Numbered from the stretch's first letter, positions 1 through 7,007 are shown. The stretch is 38,660 nt of DNA from Balneolales bacterium (GCA_007132495.1 SLOL01000110.1:1-38660), one strand, 5' to 3'. Notes: generated by a model not told the origin, from the letters alone. Translations and numbers: made by a program.

Positions 1-66
1 ATCATAAATCCGGAAGGAAATGTAAAACTGCGAGATGAGCCGGGATTGGGGCTGGTATCAAATTGA
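1..66 (+). CDS. 3' end of a probable enolase-superfamily enzyme (partial)
   Basis: The first 21 codons of the window are open in frame 1 and end at TGA 64-66. The peptide ends with a glycine/proline-rich stretch (NPEGNVKLRDEPGLGLVSN) that resembles the C-terminus of mandelate racemase/muconate-lactonizing and dipeptide-epimerase members of the enolase superfamily, where a 'PGLG' turn closes the protein. The rest of the gene lies left of the window, so neither substrate nor active site can be judged. A run of twelve T follows the stop directly, without a convincing hairpin in front of it. The assignment rests on a short motif and is moderate at best. Confidence 0.5.
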   Translation: MINPEGNVKLRDEPGLGLVSN

Positions 67-154
67 TTTTTTTTTTTTGTAACAATCGGCCATCAGCTTA
101 CTCCTTACTATAAAGAACACAGGTCTTATAGTTAATAACAAGGAGTAATAACAC

Positions 155-766
155 ATGGACACTTTCGCACCTATCACAACTACGACACGGGTCGATTATT
201 TCCCCAGAAAGATTTCAGGCAGGGGAGGTAACGGGATGGGCAGAATGCACCATCTTTTCAATAGTTCAGCTCTAATATCAAGTGCCGTAAAATCCCATAT
301 GAACGGGACAGGTTTGTCACTTATCTGCGGTGGGGAACATGATGTTATGAAAAATCCGGAAGAACAAAAGAAGGTGAGTCAGTCAGATAAGAAATACAGG
401 GCCTTGCATATTGAAGATGATGAAGAAATACGTTTTCTTGTAAAAGCATTTCTGAAAGAATTCGTAGAAGTGGATCCTGCAGCTGACGGGTATGAAGCAC
501 TTAATTATACATCGGAGCACAAGTATGATTTAATCATCACCGATATCAATCTCGGCGCAGGAATAGACGGTATAGAAGCATCCCGGGAAATACGGAATAT
601 GAATTACTATCAGGACGTTCCGATCATTGCAGCAACGGCAAATGGGACATCCGAGATCCGTAATCAATGTATAAAAGTGGGGATGGATGCTTTTTTACTG
701 AAACCGTTTATGAAGAATGACTTGATCAATACAATTGAACAGGTCATGGAAGACAGGTTACAATAA
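155..766 (+). CDS. Single-domain response regulator with N-terminal extension
   Basis: This is a 203-residue protein whose C-terminal ~125 residues form a CheY-like receiver: an acidic cluster E87-D88-D89, phosphoacceptor D130 in IITDINL, T161 and K183 in LLKPF. No output domain follows, so it probably acts by protein-protein contact after phosphorylation by a histidine kinase not present in this window. ATG 155 has a good Shine-Dalgarno (AGGAG 141-145, 9 nt spacing). However, the first 64 residues resemble nothing I recognise, and an in-frame ATG at 347 behind GGGGA would give a clean 139-residue receiver protein. The next gene starts 26 bp downstream with its own GGAG, so the two are likely co-transcribed. 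Confidence 0.85.
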   Translation: MDTFAPITTTTRVDYFPRKISGRGGNGMGRMHHLFNSSALISSAVKSHMNGTGLSLICGGEHDVMKNPEEQKKVSQSDKKYRALHIEDDEEIRFLVKAFLKEFVEVDPAADGYEALNYTSEHKYDLIITDINLGAGIDGIEASREIRNMNYYQDVPIIAATANGTSEIRNQCIKVGMDAFLLKPFMKNDLINTIEQVMEDRLQ

Positions 767-792
767 GAGCTATATTTAATGGAGCTGATAAG

Positions 793-1542
793 GTGAAAAA
801 ATCCGAGATACATAAAATACAAGAGCAGATTGATGCTTACAGACGAGGAGTGTTGACCCAGGATGAGATCGATGCTCTCTGGGTGAAGCTGGTCGAATAT
901 CCCGAACAGATGGAATATTTGATAAATACGGTTAACCTTGAAGCGGTGGCGGCAAAACGAGCTAAAGATTCTGAATGGGATGCCACAGAAAAGAGAACAC
1001 CGGTTATTCAAACCTTTTTGAGAAATTGGAGTCGCGTTGCAGCGGTATTTCTTGTGGTTGCCGGTACGGTCTCTGCCATTTACCTCTTTGGTTCAGAATA
1101 TGTAACCGAGCCCAGGCCGATAGCCGAGATTGAAATGGATAACTTCCGTACATCAATGATCCCTACGGTCGTTTTTGATTATGAAATTCAGAGGGCTATC
1201 AACCTGGCATCCATGGAAGAGTTCGAACAGGCGCTCGATAAACTTGAAGAGATCGACAGAGAGCATCTGACGGAGGAACAGCAGGTTAAGCTCCAGATTA
1301 ACAAAGGATCCATCTATTTTAATCGGGGTGATTATGATTCAGCAATAGAAGTATTCAACGGCATTCTGGCAAATCACGACCAATTGCATGTTCTGACCGA
1401 AGAGCAGGTACATTGGTTCTTGGGGAATGCCTACCTGCAACTTGATGAGGAAGAGCTGGCGCAGAAACATATTCATGAAACATACGATCTGAATGGCGCC
1501 TACCGAAGACTCGCTGAACGATACCTGGATCAACTCCAGTAA
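793..1542 (+). CDS. Membrane TPR protein with anti-sigma-like N-terminus
   Basis: This is a 249-residue protein starting at GTG 793, with GGAG at 781-784 (8 nt spacing). Residues 1-60 form a helical, charged cytoplasmic segment with a 'YRRGVLTQDEIDALWVKL' pattern, reminiscent of the N-terminal sigma-binding part of Bacteroidota anti-sigma factors. One membrane span lies at about 82-100, followed by a predicted periplasmic region with tetratricopeptide-like helix pairs (about 130-245). The family reading is by layout, not by a diagnostic motif. It is in an apparent operon with the receiver protein. Its TAA (1540-1542) abuts the TAA of the convergent CHAT gene (1543-1545), leaving no spacer. 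I infer a transmembrane regulator of the CHAT/sigma cluster; a plain TPR scaffold is the alternative. Confidence 0.75.
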   Translation: MKKSEIHKIQEQIDAYRRGVLTQDEIDALWVKLVEYPEQMEYLINTVNLEAVAAKRAKDSEWDATEKRTPVIQTFLRNWSRVAAVFLVVAGTVSAIYLFGSEYVTEPRPIAEIEMDNFRTSMIPTVVFDYEIQRAINLASMEEFEQALDKLEEIDREHLTEEQQVKLQINKGSIYFNRGDYDSAIEVFNGILANHDQLHVLTEEQVHWFLGNAYLQLDEEELAQKHIHETYDLNGAYRRLAERYLDQLQ

Positions 1543-4500
1543 TTATGATCCCCGCATAAAGGAAAATCCGTAATATCTATACCATCCGGCAATCAGCGAG
1601 AAGATGCCGAGCAGGAATAAAAGGACACCTGCCAGAATGGTGTTCAGCGGTCGGACAACAGGATCGGTATTCCCATAAACGACAAATGAACCCCAGTAAG
1701 AGGGATTGCTGTTGCGGGTGTTGATATAATCGATTTTTGACTGACGCATGGCTTCGCTTTTGCTCATGCCTTCATTCAAGTATGAGTAAAACGAAACCGA
1801 CAATTCGTAGGCCGACCGGTCTCTTATGGTCCACAGGTTAAGTACCAGACTTTGGACACCGGCATAGTTAAATGCACGACTGAACCCGACAATACCGCTT
1901 CCCTGAATATAATTGCCGGAACCGGATTCACAGGAGTTCAGCATTACCATTTCGTTGGAGAGATCCATTTCAAACAGCTCATAAGCATAGATCAAGCCGT
2001 CGCTTTCCTGCATTTCCGGCGATTGGGATTCAACCGGGTTGAGGTGGAGAATGGAATAAAGCGGGTCGCTGTCAAACACTTCACTGTGGGAGGCAAAGTG
2101 TAGAATCCTGCTGCTGCCGGCACTTCTGTGAAATTCACGGTCTGTTCCTGTCGAAGACAGGAATGAAGACCGGTTGGGTAGTTTATCAAGATTGGAGACA
2201 ATGGTGGTTACTTCTTCCTCAGCCAGCGGAAGTGGAGGCAGAGATTGTCCCGGCAGCAGCTGACTTTCGGAATTGCCGAAGTGAGAGATTCCAAATCCGA
2301 GAAAGTCCAGTTCATACGACTTACTGTTATTGTGATCAAAGCTCCTTTCCAGATCTTTCAGAGAGTTAACATAGGATACAGAAGCATGCTCAATCAGGTA
2401 GGATGCCTCTCCATAGCTGTAGTCGCCGGAGACCTCACCGGTCGGCAATATTTCAAAGGGAATATGATAGAGAAACCCGTCCGGGATAATGTAGTAATTG
2501 GTTAAATGATCGCTTAGATTCATTTGATCAAGGACCTTTTCCCTGACCCATTGAAGCTCGGTAAGCCGGATGCGGTCGGATGACAGGTTTTCCACAATCT
2601 CATCGAAACGTTCGCGCTCCTGCCTGGAAAAAGCGATTTTCCGGATGTCATAAGATCCGGAAGTGATGGTAGCCGCAAACAGGTCATTTTCAAATACACT
2701 GAAATAGAGAATGGCATCCGATCTTTTTAGCTGTTTACGGAGGCTTCCGAGATCAGCCGGCTGAAAGTCGATATTGCGGAGTACCTTGCGCTGCAGTACG
2801 TTGAGTTCGGATATGGATTCCAGCAGCTGGTTGTTAAGCTGAGTGCGCCGCTGATCTTCCGCAGTTCGGATCTCTCTGCGAAGTCTTTCAATGCGGTTTC
2901 GCAGCGCAAAATCCATGATCAGTTCACTTTCCGAAAGAATGGAAGATTTGAGTGCCGGGTTTTGGTAGAAAGATGAAGCACTCAGATTTTTGATTTCATC
3001 CATCCAGTAGAAGGCCTCTTCGATTTGGTTTTGTTCAATCAGCAGGTCTACCAGAAGTTTGAATAATAAGAGATATTCTCGTTCTAAAAATAGATGACCG
3101 GCCTGAAGATCGGCACTGTTGTGCATTCTGGAAAGTATTTCATTGGCATATTCACGTAACAGTGGCATTTTTTCCTCTGTTCTGTTGTGATACCTTGAAT
3201 TTTCAGTGAGTACAGTTACACGGTCTACCTCTATTTGAAAACGAGGAGGAATTTTATCCATAGAAGAAATTTTCTCAATATAAGGCTCCGCTTTCTCAGG
3301 AAGGTCAGACAGAAAGTACTGCCTGGCTATTTGGATATAACCGATTAATTCATAAAGTGAATTGTTTCGTTCACGGGCCAATTCTACTCGCTTATATTCG
3401 AATTCACGTGCTTTATCGTATTGTTCCATCAGTTCATAGGTTCTGGTAAATTCACCTATACTAATGTTCAATAATGAGAATTCATTCAACTCTTTACGTA
3501 TCTCATAGGCTTTTTGGAGGTGTTCAAGGGCTCGGTCATAGTCATTCTTAAAATCTCTGTAATACAATCCAAAGTTTAATTCTACTCTTGCAATATTCTC
3601 TTTATCATTTTGCGATTCAGATATTTCTCTGATTTCTTCAAGATAATGATTTGAAGTAGACCAATTTTGTATTCTTCTATGGTATGTGTACAAATTAAGC
3701 AAGAAATGAACTTGATCTTGGAGAAGATTATTATTTTCCGCAAAATTCAGGGCTTCGATCTGAAGCTGTATATATTTGTCAAACATTCCGGTTTGTAGAT
3801 ATACAATCCCCAAATTGTTTAGAAGAGCAGACTGGTATCTCAGGTCTGAAAATTCTGTGATATTATCATAAACATATTGCAGAGTATTCAACGAAGCCTG
3901 GGTACTTCCAAGCGAATATAGACTGACTCCATAGTCCAAATGTGCCTGCATTTGGGTTTCATGCGAGAAGTATTCGGCAAGCGGCAGAACGATACTCCGG
4001 TGCATTTCAATGTCATGCTGGTAGTAGCCGCTGAGATATGAGGAGTAGGAGAGATAGTTGAAAATCCTCATTGTCAGTTCACTGATCGGCAAATCGTGAT
4101 AGTCATTGATAAGTTGAGAGAGGTTGTGGATGAGTAATTCGCTTTCCCGGTTTCTGTAGAGTGCGTTGATGGTCACCAGATAATCACTGACGAAAGAAGT
4201 GCTACCGGTATCCCGCCGGGTTCTTAGACTGTCGGCCCAGTTCTCTGTAATGGCTTTGGTGTGGTCGCTGATGGAGTCGATTTCCACAATATTGAAATAG
4301 TAGAAATCCAGGATATCGATCTGATCAGCAACCAGGGTATTTTCATAGTTGTTAAAGCCGTTGCCCCTTTCAAATAAATAGTCCAGGTGAAGAGTATGTT
4401 TCTCATCCAATAATGATTCATCAAGGATTTCGGTAAAGCGTGATACAAATTGGTTCTCATCCCATTCCCCGTTATCCTTCAGTTCATGAAGATGTGAAAT

Positions 4501-4839
4501 CGTCAGGTTCGGATCACCGGCACAAAGAACGAAGTGATCCAGGTAATTGCGTTCCGGATTATCCGCATTTTCATCGATGCAGGAAGTAATTTCGGCGTAA
4601 GCAGTGAATTCGCTCCTGTTCTGTTCCACGACCCGGTTGAGGACATGATATCTTTCGGCAGAGAAGGCAATAACGTGATAGATGAGCCAGAGGGATTGGC
4701 TGGAGCGACTGTTCTCATACTCATGCATATAGGAGTACAACTGCTCTTCCAGCACCTCCGAAGAATTTTGACGGCTATCTTCCCGGGGCTCCGAAGGATC
4801 AAACGCAAAAACCAGAAATAAAAGAAGAATGTAGCTCAA
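1543..4839 (-). CDS. Exported TPR-CHAT domain protein (caspase-like peptidase candidate)
   Basis: This is a 1098-residue protein. The TTG start at 4839 is the only plausible one, as an in-frame TGA lies just upstream and the next ATG is residue 38; it gives a hydrophobic N-terminus (YILLLFLVFAF) that looks like a weak signal sequence. Tetratricopeptide-like helices fill roughly residues 230-600, followed by a linker with coiled-coil character. The C-terminal CHAT domain (about 780-1055) shows the dyad His918 in HFASH and Cys970 in LNSCESG, plus the SLVLNLWTIRD segment typical of the family. A membrane span follows at about 1066-1086 with a short basic tail, which places the CHAT domain on the periplasmic side. 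CHAT proteins belong to the caspase/separase clan, and some are proven proteases; the substrate here is unknown. The TPR core is markedly AT-rich compared with both ends. Two small lipoprotein genes lie directly upstream. Confidence 0.9.
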   Translation of the reverse strand: MSYILLLFLVFAFDPSEPREDSRQNSSEVLEEQLYSYMHEYENSRSSQSLWLIYHVIAFSAERYHVLNRVVEQNRSEFTAYAEITSCIDENADNPERNYLDHFVLCAGDPNLTISHLHELKDNGEWDENQFVSRFTEILDESLLDEKHTLHLDYLFERGNGFNNYENTLVADQIDILDFYYFNIVEIDSISDHTKAITENWADSLRTRRDTGSTSFVSDYLVTINALYRNRESELLIHNLSQLINDYHDLPISELTMRIFNYLSYSSYLSGYYQHDIEMHRSIVLPLAEYFSHETQMQAHLDYGVSLYSLGSTQASLNTLQYVYDNITEFSDLRYQSALLNNLGIVYLQTGMFDKYIQLQIEALNFAENNNLLQDQVHFLLNLYTYHRRIQNWSTSNHYLEEIREISESQNDKENIARVELNFGLYYRDFKNDYDRALEHLQKAYEIRKELNEFSLLNISIGEFTRTYELMEQYDKAREFEYKRVELARERNNSLYELIGYIQIARQYFLSDLPEKAEPYIEKISSMDKIPPRFQIEVDRVTVLTENSRYHNRTEEKMPLLREYANEILSRMHNSADLQAGHLFLEREYLLLFKLLVDLLIEQNQIEEAFYWMDEIKNLSASSFYQNPALKSSILSESELIMDFALRNRIERLRREIRTAEDQRRTQLNNQLLESISELNVLQRKVLRNIDFQPADLGSLRKQLKRSDAILYFSVFENDLFAATITSGSYDIRKIAFSRQERERFDEIVENLSSDRIRLTELQWVREKVLDQMNLSDHLTNYYIIPDGFLYHIPFEILPTGEVSGDYSYGEASYLIEHASVSYVNSLKDLERSFDHNNSKSYELDFLGFGISHFGNSESQLLPGQSLPPLPLAEEEVTTIVSNLDKLPNRSSFLSSTGTDREFHRSAGSSRILHFASHSEVFDSDPLYSILHLNPVESQSPEMQESDGLIYAYELFEMDLSNEMVMLNSCESGSGNYIQGSGIVGFSRAFNYAGVQSLVLNLWTIRDRSAYELSVSFYSYLNEGMSKSEAMRQSKIDYINTRNSNPSYWGSFVVYGNTDPVVRPLNTILAGVLLFLLGIFSLIAGWYRYYGFSFMRGS

Positions 4840-4904
4840 TATATTACATATTCAATAGAGTGTTTACTACAAATCAATATGGAATATATTAATTATAAAC
4901 AATA

Positions 4905-5134
4905 ATTCAATCGGGTTGGACGCGGATCATGGTGGGTTCATCATCTTTGCTTTCAATGATGTCGGACTGATCCTGCATGTCGCGGGCCTCGATGTTCAGC
5001 GGCTGGTCCGGTTCCCCGGCCAGGTTGGCGTCGGTGATGCCGGCGCAGGAGGAGAACAGAAAAGCGAGGGTGAGCGTGGCGATAAGGGAGAGATTCTTGA
5101 AATGTTTCATGGGTCTGTTGGGCTTGGGTTAATG
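4905..5134. repeat. Direct tandem repeat, left unit (230 bp)
   Basis: Positions 4905-5134 repeat almost perfectly at 5171-5400 (offset 266 bp, 36-bp spacer 5135-5170). Each unit carries one complete lipoprotein gene plus about 24 bp of its upstream leader. I count five mismatches by eye, all inside the coding region, and the shared leader is identical. This looks like a recent gene duplication rather than a mobile element; I see no terminal inverted repeats. Confidence 0.93.
4907..5110 (-). CDS. Small lipoprotein, tandem copy 1
   Basis: This is a 67-residue protein with a basic N-terminus, a hydrophobic h-region and Cys22 in the lipobox-like FSSC, so it is probably a lipoprotein after signal-peptidase II cleavage. 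The mature part is about 46 residues, acidic and without a recognisable fold, ending in IRVQPD. It differs from its neighbour (5173-5376) at only four residues: A16 versus T, F19 versus I, L30 versus M and D57 versus E. It lies 67 bp upstream of the TPR-CHAT gene on the same strand, so co-transcription is likely. No Shine-Dalgarno is visible; the same 24-nt leader precedes the ATG in both copies. Its function is unknown, perhaps as a partner or substrate of the CHAT protein (inference). Confidence 0.75.
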   Translation of the reverse strand: MKHFKNLSLIATLTLAFLFSSCAGITDANLAGEPDQPLNIEARDMQDQSDIIESKDDEPTMIRVQPD

Positions 5135-5170
5135 ATGTTTAATTATGTGATGATAATTGGAGCGAACCGG

Positions 5171-5400
5171 ATTCAATCGGGTTGGACGCGGATCATGGTG
5201 GGTTCTTCATCTTTGCTTTCAATGATATCGGACTGATCCTGCATGTCGCGGGCCTCGATGTTCAGCGGCTGGTCCGGTTCCCCGGCCATGTTGGCGTCGG
5301 TGATGCCGGCGCAGGAGGAGATCAGAAAAGTGAGGGTGAGCGTGGCGATAAGGGAGAGATTCTTGAAATGTTTCATGGGTCTGTTGGGCTTGGGTTAATG
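5171..5400. repeat. Direct tandem repeat, right unit (230 bp)
   Basis: This is the second copy of the 230-bp unit described at 4905-5134. It carries lipoprotein copy 2 and the same upstream leader. The similarity ends abruptly at 5400, where the AT-rich intergenic region begins. Confidence 0.93.
5173..5376 (-). CDS. Small lipoprotein, tandem copy 2
   Basis: This is a 67-residue paralogue of the adjacent gene, with the same layout: KHFKNLSLIATLTL signal core, lipobox ISSC with Cys22, and an acidic mature peptide ending in IRVQPD. Ile19 at the -3 lipobox position fits the consensus better than Phe19 in the other copy. It is the first gene of the inferred leftward unit lipoprotein 2 - lipoprotein 1 - TPR-CHAT. 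The surrounding intergenic DNA is very AT-rich while the gene itself is GC-rich by comparison. I do not recognise the family. The conserved reading frame with mostly conservative replacements argues for a real, expressed protein. Confidence 0.75.
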   Translation of the reverse strand: MKHFKNLSLIATLTLTFLISSCAGITDANMAGEPDQPLNIEARDMQDQSDIIESKDEEPTMIRVQPD

Positions 5401-5748
5401 GTTATTATGATTCAATAAAAAAATTATGCTCAACTTATTCTCAATGTAATGTGCATACCCTATTACCTGGAGGAGTAACAAACATGTTAATTGTTACAAA
5501 AAAAATGTACGAAATGATAGTTTATTCGATATGTTACTTAATTTTTTATTGGATATGACGATAATATAACGGTATGCCAGAATGTTTCACTTTTTTTTAT
5601 AAATATTAGGGTATCATAATACTTGGTCGGCTTATCAGGAATCGCCTTTTTTTGAATTACCTCCGACCTTCGCATAAAATTATGGATTATGTGGAAATCA
5701 GGTTTGCAAATTTTATTATACTCAATAGCTTTGGTTTGATCCGCTAAA
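5401..5748. other. AT-rich divergent intergenic region
   Basis: This 348-bp region lies between the leftward lipoprotein/CHAT unit and the rightward sigma gene and should hold the promoters of both. Apart from the short ORF at 5484-5558 I see no gene, RNA or clear inverted repeat. A TATACT hexamer at 5717-5722 lies 26 nt before the sigma start but has no good -35 partner. No convincing leftward promoter could be chosen. Confidence 0.6.
5484..5558 (+). CDS. Possible 24-residue hydrophobic small protein
   Basis: A 24-codon ORF starts at ATG 5484 behind a near-perfect Shine-Dalgarno, GGAGGAG (5469-5475), with 8 nt spacing, in a stretch that is otherwise very poor in G and C. The peptide begins MLIVTKKMYEM and ends YLIFYWI; it is hydrophobic with two lysines near the start, as expected of a one-span small membrane protein. 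It points towards the ECF-type sigma gene 190 bp further on. It could equally be a leader peptide or a chance ORF; no homologue is known to me. Confidence 0.35.
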   Translation: MLIVTKKMYEMIVYSICYLIFYWI

Positions 5749-6339
5749 TTGTATATACCACTGAAGAGTTCAACTGTCTTGATCCATTCAACCTCAGATT
5801 ATTCCGAGCTTATTGACGCCATACTTCGTGATGACAGAGTGGTTGCCAATCGGTTGGCTTCGAGTCTGTTGGAGCGGGTGGTTCTTTATCTCAAAGTCAG
5901 AATGGGTGCGCCGCAATCTGTGGCGGAGGAATGTGCTTATCAGGCTTTTTCCGATGTGTTTGAGATGATCAGGAGAGATAAAATATTGGACAGGAAATCG
6001 ATCCTGAAATATTTCATTACGGCGGCACGCAATGAATATCTCAGGCTTATGAGCAAAGAGCAAAAATATGAACCGGATTTGGATGAAGATGATTTCTTCC
6101 TCCCGGAACCGGCGGATCAACTGGATAATCTGATAGATGAAGAAAGGCAGAATCAGTTAAATAAATGCCTTAACCGCCTTACAGAAAAACATCAGCAATT
6201 TATTCTTGCCATTTTTTCGGGTAAATCAGTCCATTTAACGGATATAGCACAAAGATTCGGTTTTTCTTACGCAAAAACCCGCACCCTGAAAACCAGAATC
6301 ATTCAAAATCTGCAGGATTGCGTTAAAAAAAACCGGTAG
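5749..6339 (+). CDS. ECF-type sigma-70 family RNA polymerase sigma factor
   Basis: This is a 196-residue protein with the two-domain layout of extracytoplasmic-function sigma factors. A region 2-like helical block (about 35-105) contains ECAYQAFSDVFEMI and a KYFITAARNEYLRLM recognition-helix-like segment. An acidic linker follows, then a region 4 helix-turn-helix (about 137-190, LTEKHQQFILAIFSG...AQRFGFSYAKTRTLKTRI). It would direct RNA polymerase to a specific promoter set. The start is uncertain: the TTG at 5749 lacks a Shine-Dalgarno, and an in-frame TTG at 5779 follows GAAGAG. No classical anti-sigma gene is adjacent; the membrane TPR protein at 793-1542 is a candidate regulator by position only. 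The gene is divergent from the lipoprotein/CHAT unit. Confidence 0.82.
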   Translation: MYIPLKSSTVLIHSTSDYSELIDAILRDDRVVANRLASSLLERVVLYLKVRMGAPQSVAEECAYQAFSDVFEMIRRDKILDRKSILKYFITAARNEYLRLMSKEQKYEPDLDEDDFFLPEPADQLDNLIDEERQNQLNKCLNRLTEKHQQFILAIFSGKSVHLTDIAQRFGFSYAKTRTLKTRIIQNLQDCVKKNR

Positions 6340-6361
6340 TTTACACGTTTTTTCAATTTGA

Positions 6362-6390
6362 TTGCGAATCTTTCCAGAAAAAGTTATAAT
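6362..6390 (+). promoter_or_regulatory. Predicted cspA promoter (TTGCGA-N17-TATAAT)
   Basis: TTGCGA (6362-6367) and a perfect TATAAT (6385-6390) are 17 nt apart. Transcription would start near 6397, giving a 5' leader of about 100 nt before the cold-shock gene, a length typical of temperature-responsive csp leaders. It was found by eye, with no experimental support. Confidence 0.55.
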
Positions 6391-6495
6391 CGTTAAGGTG
6401 GAGTGATTGCACGTGACCGGCTTCAGAATTCCAGGTTGCTGTTTATCAATACACCTGTGGAAACAATTTACAATTTTTAATGAGTCTTTGAACAT

Positions 6496-6708
6496 ATGTC
6501 AGAAGAACGAGAATCCGGTGTCGTCAAGTGGTTTAACGGTGCCAAAGGCTATGGTTTTATAAGCCGCGAAAGCGGTGAGGATCTTTTTGTTCACTTCAGT
6601 GAAATACAGTCGGAAGGTTACCGGGTATTGAATGAAGGGGAGAAAGTTGAATTTACGGTTGCAGAAAGCGAAAAAGGTCTGCAAGCGAAAGAAGTTGTAA
6701 AACTTTGA
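6496..6708 (+). CDS. cspA: Cold-shock domain protein
   Basis: This 70-residue protein is a single cold-shock (OB-fold) domain. RNP1 reads KGYGFI and RNP2 DLFVHF, and the N-terminal VVKWFNGAKG is diagnostic. These proteins bind single-stranded RNA/DNA and melt RNA structure. The length matches the family. The gene is monocistronic, with its own promoter (6362-6390), a long leader and a terminator (6716-6749). The exact csp paralogue cannot be assigned, so the symbol is generic. No Shine-Dalgarno is evident before ATG 6496. Confidence 0.95.
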   Translation: MSEERESGVVKWFNGAKGYGFISRESGEDLFVHFSEIQSEGYRVLNEGEKVEFTVAESEKGLQAKEVVKL

Positions 6709-6715
6709 TCACCAC

Positions 6716-6749
6716 GCAGGGCGGTTTCAGGCCGCCTTGCATTTTGTTT
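6716..6749 (+). terminator. Intrinsic terminator after the cold-shock gene
   Basis: A stem of GCAGGGCGG (6716-6724) with CCGCCTTGC (6732-6740), one G-T pair, is followed by the T-rich ATTTTGTTT. It lies 8 bp after the csp stop codon. Confidence 0.75.
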
Positions 6750-6781
6750 GGGGAGCTGTTAAACGGCAGATGTTTGGCCGG

Positions 6782-6817
6782 GTACCGTACTGTCTCAGTA
6801 TATGACGGTACGTTTTT
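6782..6817 (+). terminator. Second hairpin with T tract (possible terminator or small-RNA end)
   Basis: GTACCGT (6782-6788) pairs with ACGGTAC (6805-6811). An inner ACTG-TCT-CAGT hairpin (6789-6799) lies inside it, and GTTTTT follows. It lies about 40 nt after the first terminator, so it is either a back-up terminator or the end of a short transcript. Confidence 0.45.
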
Positions 6818-6819
6818 AC

Positions 6820-6846
6820 ACTTCTGAATGTCTTATATACAGAAGT
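6820..6846. repeat. Inverted repeat ACTTCTG-N13-CAGAAGT
   Basis: This perfect 7-bp inverted repeat lies just downstream of the 6782-6817 hairpin and upstream of the M20 peptidase gene. No T tract follows, so it could be an operator or mRNA structure rather than a terminator. Confidence 0.4.
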
Positions 6847-6912
6847 ATAGCAGGAGAGTTGTGCGGAAAATCATGCAATACCATGGGGGCTGTTTTTACT
6901 GGTTAAGGAGCG

Positions 6913-6999
6913 TTATTTTACGGTCTTGCGAAGATGTTTCTGTTTCAGGTTTAGCTTGCCAAAATTATTGCCGCAAACAGAACACCCTTTTTTATTCAT
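6913..6999 (-). CDS. Possible 28-residue CxxC small protein
   Basis: This short ORF from ATG 6999 starts MNKKGCSVCGNNFGK and ends in a lysine/histidine-rich tail (KQKHLRKTVK). The CSVC pair, Phe and His spacing recall half of a zinc-finger, but the second zinc-binding pair is incomplete. An upstream in-frame ATG at 7014 overlaps the M20 start on the other strand. There is no Shine-Dalgarno. It may be chance. Confidence 0.25.
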   Translation of the reverse strand: MNKKGCSVCGNNFGKLNLKQKHLRKTVK

Positions 7000-7007
7000 A
7001 ACTACGT

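Noticed and set aside
5749-6339. Idea that the first sigma gene has its own adjacent anti-sigma gene
   Set aside because: The next gene is a cold-shock protein with its own promoter; no anti-sigma frame follows.
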